From NCBI RefSeq assembly GCF_030646155.1, contig NZ_JAUTDN010000014.1, positions 1 to 64,000 on the forward strand: DNA of 64,000 nt. The letters are read 5' to 3'. Origin of the DNA: Conexibacter sp. CPCC 205762 (GTDB lineage Bacteria; Actinomycetota; Thermoleophilia; Solirubrobacterales; Solirubrobacteraceae). Under the pieces are notes generated by a model. The model saw only the letters and a program-made list of their open reading frames with translations. It made no database searches and was not told the DNA's origin. Positions within the stretch are counted from its first letter, which is position 1; the number at the start of each line of letters is the position of its first letter. Shown in pieces: positions 1-8,020 of the stretch. The position numbers and the translations under genes were made by a program.

Positions 1-61
1 GCGGCGGCGGCGGGGCGGGCGCGCGGCCCGGCGCGGCGTCGCGCGCGGCGCGGCGCGGCGG

Positions 62-1681
62 CTACTCGCGCGCCGCTCTGCGCTGCTCCGCCTCGATCCG
101 CTCCAGCCGCGGCTCCTCGCCGTGGTCGACGAACCGCATCGCGGCGCCGACGGCCGGGTGCACGTCGGCGATCAGGCGGTGCAGCTGCTGCGCGACCGCG
201 CGGTAGGCGGGGTGGCCCTCGCGGCCGGAGCGCAGCTCCGCGACGTGCATCGCCTCGCGCGCGTTGAGGTCGAGCACGTAGCGGATCCGGTGGCCGAGGC
301 AGAGCGCGTAGGGGGCCTGCGCGCGGTGGCCGTCGTCGACGAGACGCTGCCAGGCAGTGCGCGAGACGTCGAGCGCGCGGCGGTAGTCGTCGCCGCGGCC
401 GGCCGCCTCGACCTCCGTCGGCACCGCCGCGCCGAGGTGCGGCGTCAGCGTCTGCCACTGGACGGTCAGCATGCGGTGGCGCTGGAGGTCGCGGAAGGCG
501 CCGTAGTCGGAGACGATCTCGAAGCGGTAGCGGAGCGCCTCGAAGCCGCGCCCGGGGCGGTGGCGGCGGTTGCTGCGCGGGCCGCACAGCTCCGCGATCG
601 CGTCGGCGCGCTGCTCGGCCGTAAGGCGCTCGACGCGGGCGCGCACGCGCGCTTCGCTCGTCCCGGCCGCCTCGAACAGCAGCGCCGTCAGCAGCCGCTG
701 CTCGTCACCGTCGACGTGCGTGAGGCGGACCGATGGACCTTCCGGCGTGGCAGCGTAGACGCTCGCGTCGTCGAGTCCGAGCTGGCGGGCGATCCGCGTC
801 TCGGCGGCGCCGCGCTCGCGCAGGTAGTCGATCCAGACGCCGCCGCGGTCGGGCCGCTCGACGCGCGCGACGAAGCTCGGCAGCGCCGCTCTGACCGCCC
901 TCAGCAGCTGCTCGCCGCAGCGGCGCGCCTCCGGCAGCGGATGGGCGAGCAGGTGGAGGATCAGCGCCTCGACCGCCTGGCCGCTGGCGAACAGGCCCAT
1001 GTGCGAGAGCGAGCCGGCCGGCAGCAGGCCGCGCACGAGGTCGAGCGCCTTCGCCTTCACCGCGCGCGCGTGCGCGGCGCGGCCGGCGCTCCCGCCCGCG
1101 GCGGCCGGGAAGCGCTCCGCCACCCACGCGGTCATCGCCGGCAGCAGCCGCGCGTAGGTCGCGAACAGCTCGTCCATCGCCCGCTCGTACTCGGGCCCGA
1201 GCGCCGCCTCGCGGTGGTAGCGCCAGCCGCCTCCTGCTCCCGGCAGCGGCTGGTCGTAGGCGATGTAGCGGGTGCTCTGCTCCAGGTAGGCGCCGAGGCG
1301 CGGCCGCTGGAGGATCTTCGTCAGCACGTTGGAGACCCACTCGCAGGCGACGTGGACGCCGCCGAGCTGGGCGACCGAGTCGTCCCCGTAGCCGACGAAG
1401 ACGCGCTCGTACAGCTCGGCCGCGCGGCCGGCGGGCGGGGCGGGGGCGGCCGGCGAGGGCGTCGCGTGCGCCGATCCGGCCGGTGCCGGCGGGAGGTCGC
1501 CGGCGAACTCGTCCAGCAGCAGCCGCCGCAGCGTTCCGGGGTGGCGCGAGTAGCGCGCGAACAGCGCCGCCTTGACCGTCTCCGGCAGGTCGACGAGCGC
1601 GAACACCGGCGCGTCGACGTCGGTCACGTGCCGCGCCAGCAGCGTCCGCTCATCGTCGCTGAAGACCTCGGCGGGGCTCAT
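62..1681 (-). CDS. Tandem ThyX-like (FAD-dependent thymidylate synthase family) protein
   Basis: The 539-residue protein looks like two ThyX folds in tandem; normal ThyX is about 220-300 residues. The first half has GYGDDSVAQ (about 97-105) and a helix ending in a partial ThyX motif, R126-P-R...E134-Q-S-T-R138. The second half has RHR at 401-403, but the residues after it (MLTVQWQTLT) do not fit RHRxxSxNExSxR, and a ThyX-like LN..E.....LR segment lies at about 472-484. The signature is therefore split across the halves, and dTMP synthesis cannot be assumed. I chose the ATG at 1681 because GAGG lies 8 nt upstream; an in-frame ATG at 1774 has no such site. Family assignment is firm; catalytic activity is inference. 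Confidence 0.8.
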   Translation of the reverse strand: MSPAEVFSDDERTLLARHVTDVDAPVFALVDLPETVKAALFARYSRHPGTLRRLLLDEFAGDLPPAPAGSAHATPSPAAPAPPAGRAAELYERVFVGYGDDSVAQLGGVHVACEWVSNVLTKILQRPRLGAYLEQSTRYIAYDQPLPGAGGGWRYHREAALGPEYERAMDELFATYARLLPAMTAWVAERFPAAAGGSAGRAAHARAVKAKALDLVRGLLPAGSLSHMGLFASGQAVEALILHLLAHPLPEARRCGEQLLRAVRAALPSFVARVERPDRGGVWIDYLRERGAAETRIARQLGLDDASVYAATPEGPSVRLTHVDGDEQRLLTALLFEAAGTSEARVRARVERLTAEQRADAIAELCGPRSNRRHRPGRGFEALRYRFEIVSDYGAFRDLQRHRMLTVQWQTLTPHLGAAVPTEVEAAGRGDDYRRALDVSRTAWQRLVDDGHRAQAPYALCLGHRIRYVLDLNAREAMHVAELRSGREGHPAYRAVAQQLHRLIADVHPAVGAAMRFVDHGEEPRLERIEAEQRRAARE

Positions 1682-1908
1682 CGCGCCATCCTCGCAGACC
1701 GGTTGGCGGAGCCCGGTGGCGACGCCCGGCGCCGCGCCTGAAGTCAACCCCAGTGAATTGGTTTGTCCGCTCAACGACTGCGGTCAGTTCAGCGGTGTTT
1801 CCAGTTGCCGGAATCTGCGATATTGCGCACGGCGGCCTGTTCCGGGCCGTTGTGTGATCGCGGGGCCCCACGCGAACACTTCATGCTGCTTTGACGAGAG
1901 GAATTCAG

Positions 1909-2193
1909 ATGAAGATCCGTCATCTCCTGATGGCGCTGGTCGCTGCTGTCTCGCTGTCCTTCGCGCTGGCAGGCACGGCGTCCGCGTCGTTCACCTGTTA
2001 CGGCAACGTGACGTCGATCCCGATGTACGGCGATGGTCCCGGCGTCGGCCCGGTCGACTGGTACATGGGCAGAAACGAGGCCTTCATAGGCCAGCTAACG
2101 GTCGTCTCCAACGGTCACTTCTGGTCGTTCGGGCACAGCACCGGCTCAGCTCCCTACGACTACTGGGTGCTAACCGAGAAGCTGCGCTGCTGA
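1909..2193 (+). CDS. Small secreted protein, unknown
   Basis: This 94-residue protein begins with a clear Sec signal peptide: basic MKIRH, a hydrophobic stretch, then a TASA cleavage site at about residue 26. The mature part is about 68 residues, rich in Gly, Tyr and Trp, with one cysteine near its start and one as the last residue, which could form a disulfide. The ATG at 1909 follows GAGAGG with a 7-nt spacer; an in-frame ATG 18 nt upstream lacks a good site. Base composition is lower in GC than the flanking genes. I do not recognise the family. It stands alone between a divergent gene and a hairpin at 2241-2267. Confidence 0.8.
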   Translation: MKIRHLLMALVAAVSLSFALAGTASASFTCYGNVTSIPMYGDGPGVGPVDWYMGRNEAFIGQLTVVSNGHFWSFGHSTGSAPYDYWVLTEKLRC

Positions 2194-2240
2194 ACGATCG
2201 GATTGAGTGGTGACTGACGACAGTCACTGTCGCTGAACGA

Positions 2241-2267
2241 CCGGGGTCCGCCACGTGCGGACCCCGG
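2241..2267 (+). terminator. Perfect 11-bp hairpin after small secreted gene
   Basis: The arms 2241-2251 and 2257-2267 are exact reverse complements with a 5-nt loop (CACGT). It lies 48 nt after the stop of the small secreted gene. There is no T-run, as is common for terminators in very GC-rich genomes, so intrinsic termination is plausible but not certain. Confidence 0.6.
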
Positions 2268-2295
2268 CGGTCAGCCGATGCGGTAGGAATCGCAT

Positions 2296-3126
2296 ATGGA
2301 GACGAGTGCGCTGGACGAGCAGGCCGTCGCCGCGGAGGCGCGGCTGCTGTGGGAGGCGGAACGGACGCGGGTCGCGGTCGCCCCGGTGATCGAGCGCCAC
2401 CCGAGCGCGACGATCGCCGACGCCTACGCGATCCAGCTCGCCGGCCGCGCGCTGCGGCTGGGCGCGCCGGGCGCCGCGCTGGTCGGGCGCAAGGTCGGCC
2501 TGACGAGCCGGGTGATGCAGGAGATGATGGGCGTCGACCAGCCCGACTTCGGCTACCTGACGGCGGCGATGATCTCGCCCGACGGTGCCGCACTCGACCC
2601 GGCGGAGTTCCTCGCGCCGCGCGTCGAGGCCGAGATCGCGTTCAGACTGCGCGCGCCGCTGTCCGGCGCGGCGCTGACGATCGACGACGTGCTGGCCGCG
2701 ACCGAGGCGGTCGCGCCGGCGCTGGAGGTGATCGACAGCCGCATCGCCGACTGGCGGATCGGCATCGTCGACACGATCGCCGACAACGCCTCCTCCGGCC
2801 ATGTCGTGCTCGGCGAGTGGACCGCGCTCGACGCGCTCGCCGGCCTCGATCTCGCCACCGTCCCCGTGACGCTCGCGGTCACGCCTGACGGCGACGCCAA
2901 CACCGGTACCGGCGCGGCGGTCCTCGGCCATCCCGCCGCCCCGATCGCCTGGCTGGCGAGAGCGCTCCACCAGTACGACGCGGGCGCCGCGATCGACGCC
3001 GGCGCGGTCGTCATCCCCGGCGCGGTCTCCAGAGCGCTGCCGGTGGCGGCAGGGCAGACGGCGCGCGCGACGTTCGCGGGGCTGGGGGAGGTGACGGCGA
3101 CGTTCGAGGCTCGGCAGCTCCAGTAG
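2296..3126 (+). CDS. 2-keto-4-pentenoate hydratase family enzyme
   Basis: The 276-residue protein matches the MhpD/DmpE/HpcG branch of the fumarylacetoacetase-like fold. These enzymes hydrate 2-oxopent-4-enoate-type dienols, or decarboxylate oxalocrotonate, in meta-cleavage of aromatics. Diagnostic segments are GRKVGLTS (about 65-72), PRVEAEIAF (metal-binding Glu pair, about 109-117), and ALEVIDSRI..W...I.DTIADNASSG (about 141-167). Length is normal for the family. No other meta-cleavage genes lie nearby, so the substrate is open. The start ATG follows TAGGAA. It converges on the histidine kinase gene with an 18-nt gap. Confidence 0.88.
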   Translation: METSALDEQAVAAEARLLWEAERTRVAVAPVIERHPSATIADAYAIQLAGRALRLGAPGAALVGRKVGLTSRVMQEMMGVDQPDFGYLTAAMISPDGAALDPAEFLAPRVEAEIAFRLRAPLSGAALTIDDVLAATEAVAPALEVIDSRIADWRIGIVDTIADNASSGHVVLGEWTALDALAGLDLATVPVTLAVTPDGDANTGTGAAVLGHPAAPIAWLARALHQYDAGAAIDAGAVVIPGAVSRALPVAAGQTARATFAGLGEVTATFEARQLQ

Positions 3127-3144
3127 CGCGAGCGCCGTCGCCGA

Positions 3145-4857
3145 TCACGCCGCGGAGGGGATCACCGCCCGCACGCGCGTCCCGCGCCCCGGCACGCTGT
3201 CGACGTGCAGCTCGCCGCCGAGCGCCTCGACGCGGTCGGCCATCCCGCGGATCCCGCCGCCCGAGCGGGCGCGCGCGCCGCCGGCGCCGTCGTCGGCGAC
3301 CTCCAGCGCGAGCAGGCCGCCGGTGCGCGCGAGCGACACCGTCAGCGCCGCCGGGCCGGCGTGCTTGAGCGCGTTGGAGATCGCCTCCGAGACGACGAAG
3401 TAGGCCGCGCTCTCGACGTCGAGCCGCAGGCGCTGGTCGAGCCCGGCGACGTGCAGCACGATCGGCAGCGGCAGGCGGTCGCGCAGATCCTCGATCGCCG
3501 CCGCGAGCCCGCGCTCGGTGAGCTGCGCCGGCATCACGCCGTCGACCAGCTCGCGCAGCTCGACGATCGCCGATCTGATGCCCGCGCGCAGCGTCTCGCG
3601 GTCGTTGTCGCCCGCCGCCTGCACCGCCAGCAGCACCAGCCGCGCCTGCAGGCCGTCGTGGAGGTCGCGCGCGATCCGGCGCCGCTCGCCGTCGGCGGTC
3701 GCGGCGATGCGGGCGCGTGAGGCGCGCAGCTCGACGGTCAGCCGCTGCCGGTCGAGCGCGATCGCGACGATCCGGCCGGCCTCGCGGATCTCCTCGGGGC
3801 GGTCGAACAGCATCGCGTCGTAGGCGATCGCGCCGACCACGCGCCCGCCCAGCTCGACGTCGACCGTCCCGCGCCCGTTCGCGCCCGCCGCGACGAGCAC
3901 CGGGATGCCGCGATCGTCGACGAGCGCCTCCTCGCCCTGGACCCGGAACAGGACCTGGACGGAGGGGTCGCCGAGCGTGGTCGCGAGCGCCGCGCGCAGC
4001 TCCGGCCGCCCGGACTCGTCGGATCCGAGCCAGACGCCCAGCTCCGCGAGGTCGCTGGTGCGATCGAAGCCGCCGCGCGAGGCCGCCACGACGAAGACGA
4101 TCGGCACGAATCCGAGGCTGACGAGCTGGAGGATCGTGCGCGGCACCGGGTCGCCGTCGAAGACGCTCTGCTCGAGCGCGCTGCTGACCGGCACGACGAG
4201 CAGCGCGAAGATGCCGTAGACGGAGAGCGGGACGAGCACGCGGCGCTGCTCCGGCCGGGCCTGCCGCATCCGCTCGATCAGCAGCGCGGCGGTCGCGATC
4301 ACGACGAGTGCGCCCGCGATGCGCTGCACCTGCAGGCCGGCGTCGGCGAGGTCCGGGCGGTCCGCGAGCGAGAGCGGGTTGCCCGCGGCGTACAGGTACA
4401 GGGGCGCCTGCAGCGGCAGGCAGACGAGGTAGCCCGCGAGCACGACGAGGCGCTCGGTCCTGGTGTGCAGCCGACCGGTCGGGAAGCTCAGCAGCAGCTG
4501 CACGATCACCGCGAGGATGACCGTCCCGACGATCATGCCGACGGCGACCGGCACGGGCGCGTCGACGGCGACGACCTCCGCCAGCAGCGCGAAGCCGCCC
4601 GCGACGACGAGCAACAGCCCCAGGCGGCTGCTCGGCCGGCGCACCCACGCCAGCAGCCCGGTCGTGACGTACACGAGCCCGAGCGCCGGGAACCACGCCG
4701 TCAGCCAGGCGAACTCGCCGCCCTGATGCAGGATCACCGCGACCTCTGTGGCCGCGACGCAGACCGCGCCCAGCCCGATCAGCCAGAGCGCGGCGGTGAG
4801 CGGCCCGTTCCGCGACGCGGCGGGGGAAAGGGACGACGCGGTCGAGGCCCGGGGCAC
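3145..4857 (-). CDS. Membrane histidine kinase, NarL/DesK type
   Basis: This 570-residue two-component sensor has about eight hydrophobic segments in residues 20-260, a GAF-like linker (about 265-375), a HisKA_3 dimerisation domain with the phospho-acceptor in RRRIARDLHDG (His400), and a HATPase_c domain with N-box SEAISNALKHA (490-500), DDGAGG (522-527) and GGGIRGMADRV (533-543). Its multi-pass N-terminus suggests it senses a membrane or membrane-soluble signal. No response regulator is adjacent, which is unusual because this class is normally paired with a LuxR-type regulator. The only receiver-domain gene in the window (33002) is 28 kb away. Confidence 0.93.
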   Translation of the reverse strand: MPRASTASSLSPAASRNGPLTAALWLIGLGAVCVAATEVAVILHQGGEFAWLTAWFPALGLVYVTTGLLAWVRRPSSRLGLLLVVAGGFALLAEVVAVDAPVPVAVGMIVGTVILAVIVQLLLSFPTGRLHTRTERLVVLAGYLVCLPLQAPLYLYAAGNPLSLADRPDLADAGLQVQRIAGALVVIATAALLIERMRQARPEQRRVLVPLSVYGIFALLVVPVSSALEQSVFDGDPVPRTILQLVSLGFVPIVFVVAASRGGFDRTSDLAELGVWLGSDESGRPELRAALATTLGDPSVQVLFRVQGEEALVDDRGIPVLVAAGANGRGTVDVELGGRVVGAIAYDAMLFDRPEEIREAGRIVAIALDRQRLTVELRASRARIAATADGERRRIARDLHDGLQARLVLLAVQAAGDNDRETLRAGIRSAIVELRELVDGVMPAQLTERGLAAAIEDLRDRLPLPIVLHVAGLDQRLRLDVESAAYFVVSEAISNALKHAGPAALTVSLARTGGLLALEVADDGAGGARARSGGGIRGMADRVEALGGELHVDSVPGRGTRVRAVIPSAA

Positions 4858-5039
4858 GCGGATGCGCGCATCCTGCCAGAACGGTCACCTGACGGCGAGC
4901 GTCGATGCGACAGTTCCCGGAGCGCTGCCGCGCCGCGCCGACGCACCCGAAGGAGACCTAGGTCCCTTGCCGGGGTCTCGGCGCTCTTGCAGGCTGATGC
5001 GTCATCGCGGCAGCCAGACATCGACGATCGAGGAGCAGC

Positions 5040-5309
5040 ATGAGACGACTGACCGGAGTCGCCGCGGCGATCGCGCTGGCGGGCATCGCCGCGCCGGCGG
5101 CCGAGGCCGCGCCGGTGCCCGGCCTGCCGCCGGAGGCGCTGACCGTGATGAACCAGCCGGCCTACCGCCATTCGCAGTGGAACATCGCCGTCCGCGACGC
5201 CGCCACAGGCGCCCCGGTCATCTCGCTGAACGCCGACGTGCTGGCGCAGCCCGGGTCGGCCAACGACGACGTCGGCAAGGTCGCGGCGTCGATCCAGGGC
5301 GCCTACTGA
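5040..5309 (+). CDS. Short secreted protein, possible fragment of a carboxypeptidase/beta-lactamase-fold hydrolase
   Basis: The 89-residue product has a signal peptide ending near AEAAPVPG. The mature part resembles the first strands of serine D-Ala-D-Ala carboxypeptidases or beta-lactamase-like hydrolases: a SQWNIAVRDAATG strand, then a LNAD....PGS region. It stops just before the SxxK catalytic motif should appear. It follows a good ribosome site (GAGGAG, 4 nt before the ATG), so it is probably translated. The end overlaps by 7 nt the 3' end of a broken gene on the other strand, and I infer a truncated remnant at a recombination junction. The alternative is a genuine small secreted protein. 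Confidence 0.5.
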   Translation: MRRLTGVAAAIALAGIAAPAAEAAPVPGLPPEALTVMNQPAYRHSQWNIAVRDAATGAPVISLNADVLAQPGSANDDVGKVAASIQGAY

Positions 5310-5673
5310 GCCCTCCGTGACCAGAGGTCGCGGAGGCTCGCGGCGATGTGGGCTCTATGTGCGTCGTCGAGCGGCATCGCCGTGCAGCGTTCGAGCAGGA
5401 GCGTGATGTCGCACAGCTCGTGCTCCAGGCAGACGCGCGCGAACTCCCAGTCGCGGTCGCGTCCGGCTGCGAGCTTGGCGAGCACGAGATCGTGGATCTC
5501 CATGCAGAGCGCGATCAGCGCGGATAGATGTCGGCCTCCATCGAGCGCAGCAGCTCGGCCGGCGCCTCGGGGTGGCTGCCGAGCACGGCTTGACTGCCGA
5601 TCACGACCAGCTCGTCCTCGTCGGCGACCTGTGCCGCGGCGGCGATCACGTGTTCGAAGTCGGCGCGATTTAT
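5303..5673 (-). pseudogene. Broken nucleotidyltransferase-like gene (DUF6036-type), downstream of HTH gene
   Basis: Two frames together reconstruct a known actinobacterial family. From 5673 the minus strand reads NRADFEHVIAAAA, ELVVIGSQAVLGSHPEAP and LLRSMEADIYP, then meets a stop at about 5517. The next frame continues with ALCMEIHDLVLAKLAAGR and DRDWEFARVCLEHE to the stop at 5303. The family normally has some 60-80 residues between IYP and the ALCMEIHD segment, so there is an internal deletion with a frame change. The expected start, ATG inside an ATGA overlap with the upstream stop, is ATA here (5673-5671, giving ATAA). Both lesions point to a dead gene. Family recall is from memory. Confidence 0.78.
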
Positions 5674-6353
5674 CGGATCTCGGCGACGATCCGCTGCCGC
5701 TCAGACTCGGAGAGAGCCCCCGCGAAGGGGGAGTTCTGGCGCATGTCGTCGGCGTCTGTGCCACCCGCACTGATCTGCTCTCTGACCGTGCGCAGCGGAC
5801 CGCGCAGAAGCAGCTCCCACCGCCGGGCGTACACGGGGTCGATGCGACCCTGGCTCTCCCACTCCCAGACCCGGTGCAGCGCTGTGTCCGCCATCGCCCG
5901 CGTGAGCTTGCGAGCGACCGCGCGGTGGTACGCGAGCGCCCGTGCCCGGCTGCGCTCGTGCGCGCCTTCCGCGGGCTCTTCGACATCGATCTGCATTCGC
6001 TCAGCCGCCTGGCGGGCAGCGGTCATCCGCGGCTCGATCACGTGCTTTCGTCCTTGCGCGCGTTGCTCGGCGACATCCTCGTAGAGATCTGCAAGCTCGC
6101 CGACGGGAACGCCCGGGCGGCCGCTGGGGGAGAGCACCGTCGGCAGCTCGCCACGTCTGATCCACCGCCGGATCGTCGCCTCCGACACGTCGAGGATCGA
6201 TGCTGCCATCGACATGCTCACGGCGGAGCCGATCTGCGCCTCTATCTGCGCACGCACCTCGGGGATCTCGCGAACGCCAGGCGCAGCGCGCTCGGCACGC
6301 CGCAACGCCATCACCTGCTCGAACCATCGGCGCTTGTCAGCGATCACGCTCAC
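5670..6353 (-). CDS. HTH (MerR/excisionase-like) DNA-binding protein
   Basis: The protein of about 227 residues has a helix-turn-helix near its N-terminus (SMAASILDVSEATIRRWIRR, then a short wing with GRPGVPVGELADLY), like excisionase or MerR-type heads. A long charged helical region follows. In related actinobacteria this gene type precedes a nucleotidyltransferase-like gene; here that partner (5303-5673) is broken. Starts at GTG 6362, 6353 and 6347 are possible. I favour 6353 because a promoter with TTGAAG and TATCGT (18-nt spacer) ends 7 nt before it. The promoter region is unusually AT-rich, consistent with acquired DNA. The role may be autoregulation of a toxin-antitoxin-like pair (inference). 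Confidence 0.78.
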   Translation of the reverse strand: MSVIADKRRWFEQVMALRRAERAAPGVREIPEVRAQIEAQIGSAVSMSMAASILDVSEATIRRWIRRGELPTVLSPSGRPGVPVGELADLYEDVAEQRAQGRKHVIEPRMTAARQAAERMQIDVEEPAEGAHERSRARALAYHRAVARKLTRAMADTALHRVWEWESQGRIDPVYARRWELLLRGPLRTVREQISAGGTDADDMRQNSPFAGALSESERQRIVAEIR

Positions 6354-6360
6354 CGCGACC

Positions 6361-6390
6361 ACGATAACAAAAGACGAGAAATCGCTTCAA
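6361..6390 (-). promoter_or_regulatory. Promoter of HTH gene
   Basis: On the minus strand TTGAAG (6390-6385) and TATCGT (6366-6361) are separated by 18 nt. The surrounding 60 bp are much more AT-rich than the rest of the window. The -10 ends 7 nt before the GTG at 6353, so the transcript may be leaderless. Confidence 0.55.
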
Positions 6391-6430
6391 AACTCGTACT
6401 TTGTAGTTCTGGGTTCAGCCTCCAGAACGA

Positions 6431-6458
6431 CGAAAGCCCCGCCGGAGCGGGGCTTTCG
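6431..6458 (-). terminator. Hairpin downstream of tRNA-Gly
   Basis: Arms 6431-6441 and 6448-6458 are perfect 11-bp reverse complements with a 6-nt loop. It begins 5 nt beyond the 3' end of the minus-strand tRNA-Gly gene and is the obvious terminator for it, although the tail is only weakly T-rich. Confidence 0.75.
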
Positions 6459-6462
6459 GTGA

Positions 6463-6536
6463 AGCGGATGAAGAGACTCGAACTCTCGACCTTCTGCATG
6501 GCAAGCAGACGCTCTAGCCAACTGAGCTACATCCGC
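6463..6536 (-). tRNA. tRNA-Gly (GCC)
   Basis: The reverse strand folds as a complete cloverleaf: acceptor GCGGATG paired with CATCCGC, D-stem GCTC/GAGC, anticodon stem TCTGC/GCAGA around loop TTGCCAT (anticodon GCC), a T-arm with TTCGAGT, and discriminator T as expected for Gly. CCA is not encoded. The decayed HTH/nucleotidyltransferase segment lies directly downstream of its 3' end, a typical position for integrated DNA. Confidence 0.96.
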
Positions 6537-6579
6537 GCTGACCCGGGGGAGTATATCCAGACTCGCGAAGCACGTGTCG

Positions 6580-7956
6580 TCACCCTGGCGCGGGCAGGAG
6601 CTTGCCCGGGTTGAGCAGGCCGCGGGGGTCGAGGGCGGTCTTGAGGGAGCGCATCGCGGCGACCTCGGCGGTGCCGCGGGCGCGCTCCAGCCAGCGGGCT
6701 TTCGCGACGCCGACACCGTGCTCGGCGGAGATCGTGCCGCCGTGGTCGAGCACGAGCTGGAGGACGGCGTCGTCGGCGCGCTCGTCGTCGGCGGGGAGGC
6801 CGAGCAGGTTGACGTGGACGTTGCCGTCGCCGAGGTGGCCGAAGAGGATCGGGCGGACCGCGGGGCCGAAGGGCGCGACCGCCGCGGGGACGGCGGCGAG
6901 GAAGGCGTCCAGCGCCGCGAGCGGGACGCCGACGTCGAGCTTGTGGGGCACGCCGGCGGCGTTGATCGCGTCGGCGTGGCCCTCGCGCAGCGCCCACAGC
7001 CGCTCGCGCGAGACGGTGTCGTCGGCGATCAGGGCGTCCTCGATCCCGGCCCGGTCCAGCGCCGCCACCAGCTCGTCGGTCGGGTCGGTGCGGCTGGCGC
7101 ATTCGGCCAGCACGTAGACGGAGGAGGGCGACGGCAGCGGGGAGGACCGTCTCAGCTGCGACAGCACCAGCCGCAGCCCCGCGTCGAGGAAGAACTCGCA
7201 CGACTCCAGCGACGGCGCCTCGGCCCGCAGCGCGGTCAGCAGCGCGGCGGCGGCCGCGGCCGACTCCAGCGGCACCAGCGCCGCCACGCGCGCGTCCTGG
7301 CGCAGTTCCAGCTTCCACAGCACCCGCGTCACGATCGCCAGCGTGCCCTCGGAGCCGATCAGCAGCGACGGCAGGTCGTAACCGGCGTTGTCCTTCGTCA
7401 GCCCCGCCATGCGCGTGATCACGCTGCCGTCGGCGAGCACCGCCTCCAGACCCGCGACGCGACCGCGCGCGGTCCCGTGACGCAGCGCGCGGGCGCCGCC
7501 GGCGTTGCACGCGACCGCGCCGCCGATCGTGCAGGAGTCGCGCGCGGCGAAGTCGAGCCCGGCGTCGAAGCCGGCCGCGCGCGCCGCCTCCTGCAACGCC
7601 GCCAGCGTCACGCCCGCGCCGACCGGCACGAGGCCCAGCGCCGAGTCCACCGGTCCGATCGCGTTCAGCCGCGTCAGCGACACGACGACCTCGCGGCCGT
7701 CGGCGGACGGCACGCCCCCGCCGACCAGTCCGGTGTTGCCGCCCTGGGGGATCAGCGGCACGCCGGCGGCCGCACAGGCGGCGACGACCGCGGCCACCTC
7801 GGTGACGGAGGCCGGTCGCACGACCAGCAGCGCCCGCGCGCCGAAGCGGCCGGTCCAGTCGGTCTCGTACTGGGCCGTCAGCGAGGGGTCGTCGAGCACG
7901 TGGCCGGCGCCGACGACCTCCTGCAGGGCGTCGCGCAGATGGTCTCTCTCGTCCAT
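6580..7956 (-). CDS. GlcD-type FAD-linked 2-hydroxyacid oxidase/dehydrogenase
   Basis: This 458-residue flavoprotein has a PCMH-type FAD-binding domain (VVRPASVTEV, PQGGNTGLVGG, and DSCTIGGAVACNAGG near residue 140) and an FAD-oxidase C-terminal domain with GHLGDGNVHVN, SAEHGVGVAK and DPRGLLNPGK. Relatives oxidise glycolate, D-lactate or D-2-hydroxyglutarate. The divergent neighbour is a hydroxyacid-oxoacid transhydrogenase, which favours D-2-hydroxyglutarate as substrate (inference). An ATG at 7968 is possible, but a TAGCAT -10 (7967-7972) lies 10 nt before the ATG at 7956, so I use 7956. Confidence 0.88.
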   Translation of the reverse strand: MDERDHLRDALQEVVGAGHVLDDPSLTAQYETDWTGRFGARALLVVRPASVTEVAAVVAACAAAGVPLIPQGGNTGLVGGGVPSADGREVVVSLTRLNAIGPVDSALGLVPVGAGVTLAALQEAARAAGFDAGLDFAARDSCTIGGAVACNAGGARALRHGTARGRVAGLEAVLADGSVITRMAGLTKDNAGYDLPSLLIGSEGTLAIVTRVLWKLELRQDARVAALVPLESAAAAAALLTALRAEAPSLESCEFFLDAGLRLVLSQLRRSSPLPSPSSVYVLAECASRTDPTDELVAALDRAGIEDALIADDTVSRERLWALREGHADAINAAGVPHKLDVGVPLAALDAFLAAVPAAVAPFGPAVRPILFGHLGDGNVHVNLLGLPADDERADDAVLQLVLDHGGTISAEHGVGVAKARWLERARGTAEVAAMRSLKTALDPRGLLNPGKLLPAPG

Positions 7957-7972
7957 AACATGTGACATGCTA
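7956..7972. promoter_or_regulatory. Candidate operator palindrome over FAD-oxidase -10
   Basis: TAACATGT-G-ACATGCTA is a 17-bp palindrome with one mismatched pair; its 11-bp core CATGTGACATG is perfect. It covers the minus-strand TAGCAT -10 of the FAD oxidase and lies in the 64-bp gap before the divergent transhydrogenase. A GntR/FCD regulator is encoded at 9292-10029, so this is a reasonable binding site for it (inference). Confidence 0.45.
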
Positions 7973-8020
7973 CTCACGCTCGCCGTGGGGAGCGGGCGCC
8001 CGACGAACGAGGAGCGAGCG

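Noticed and set aside
1..61. GC-only low-complexity run as a repeat element
   Set aside because: Short, at the window edge and without a clear period; probably an ordinary GC-rich spacer.
5303..5986. 227-codon single frame taken as one gene
   Set aside because: Only the last ~70 residues look like protein; the first part is antisense-like and overlaps the HTH gene. Better explained as the 3' piece of a frame-shifted pseudogene.
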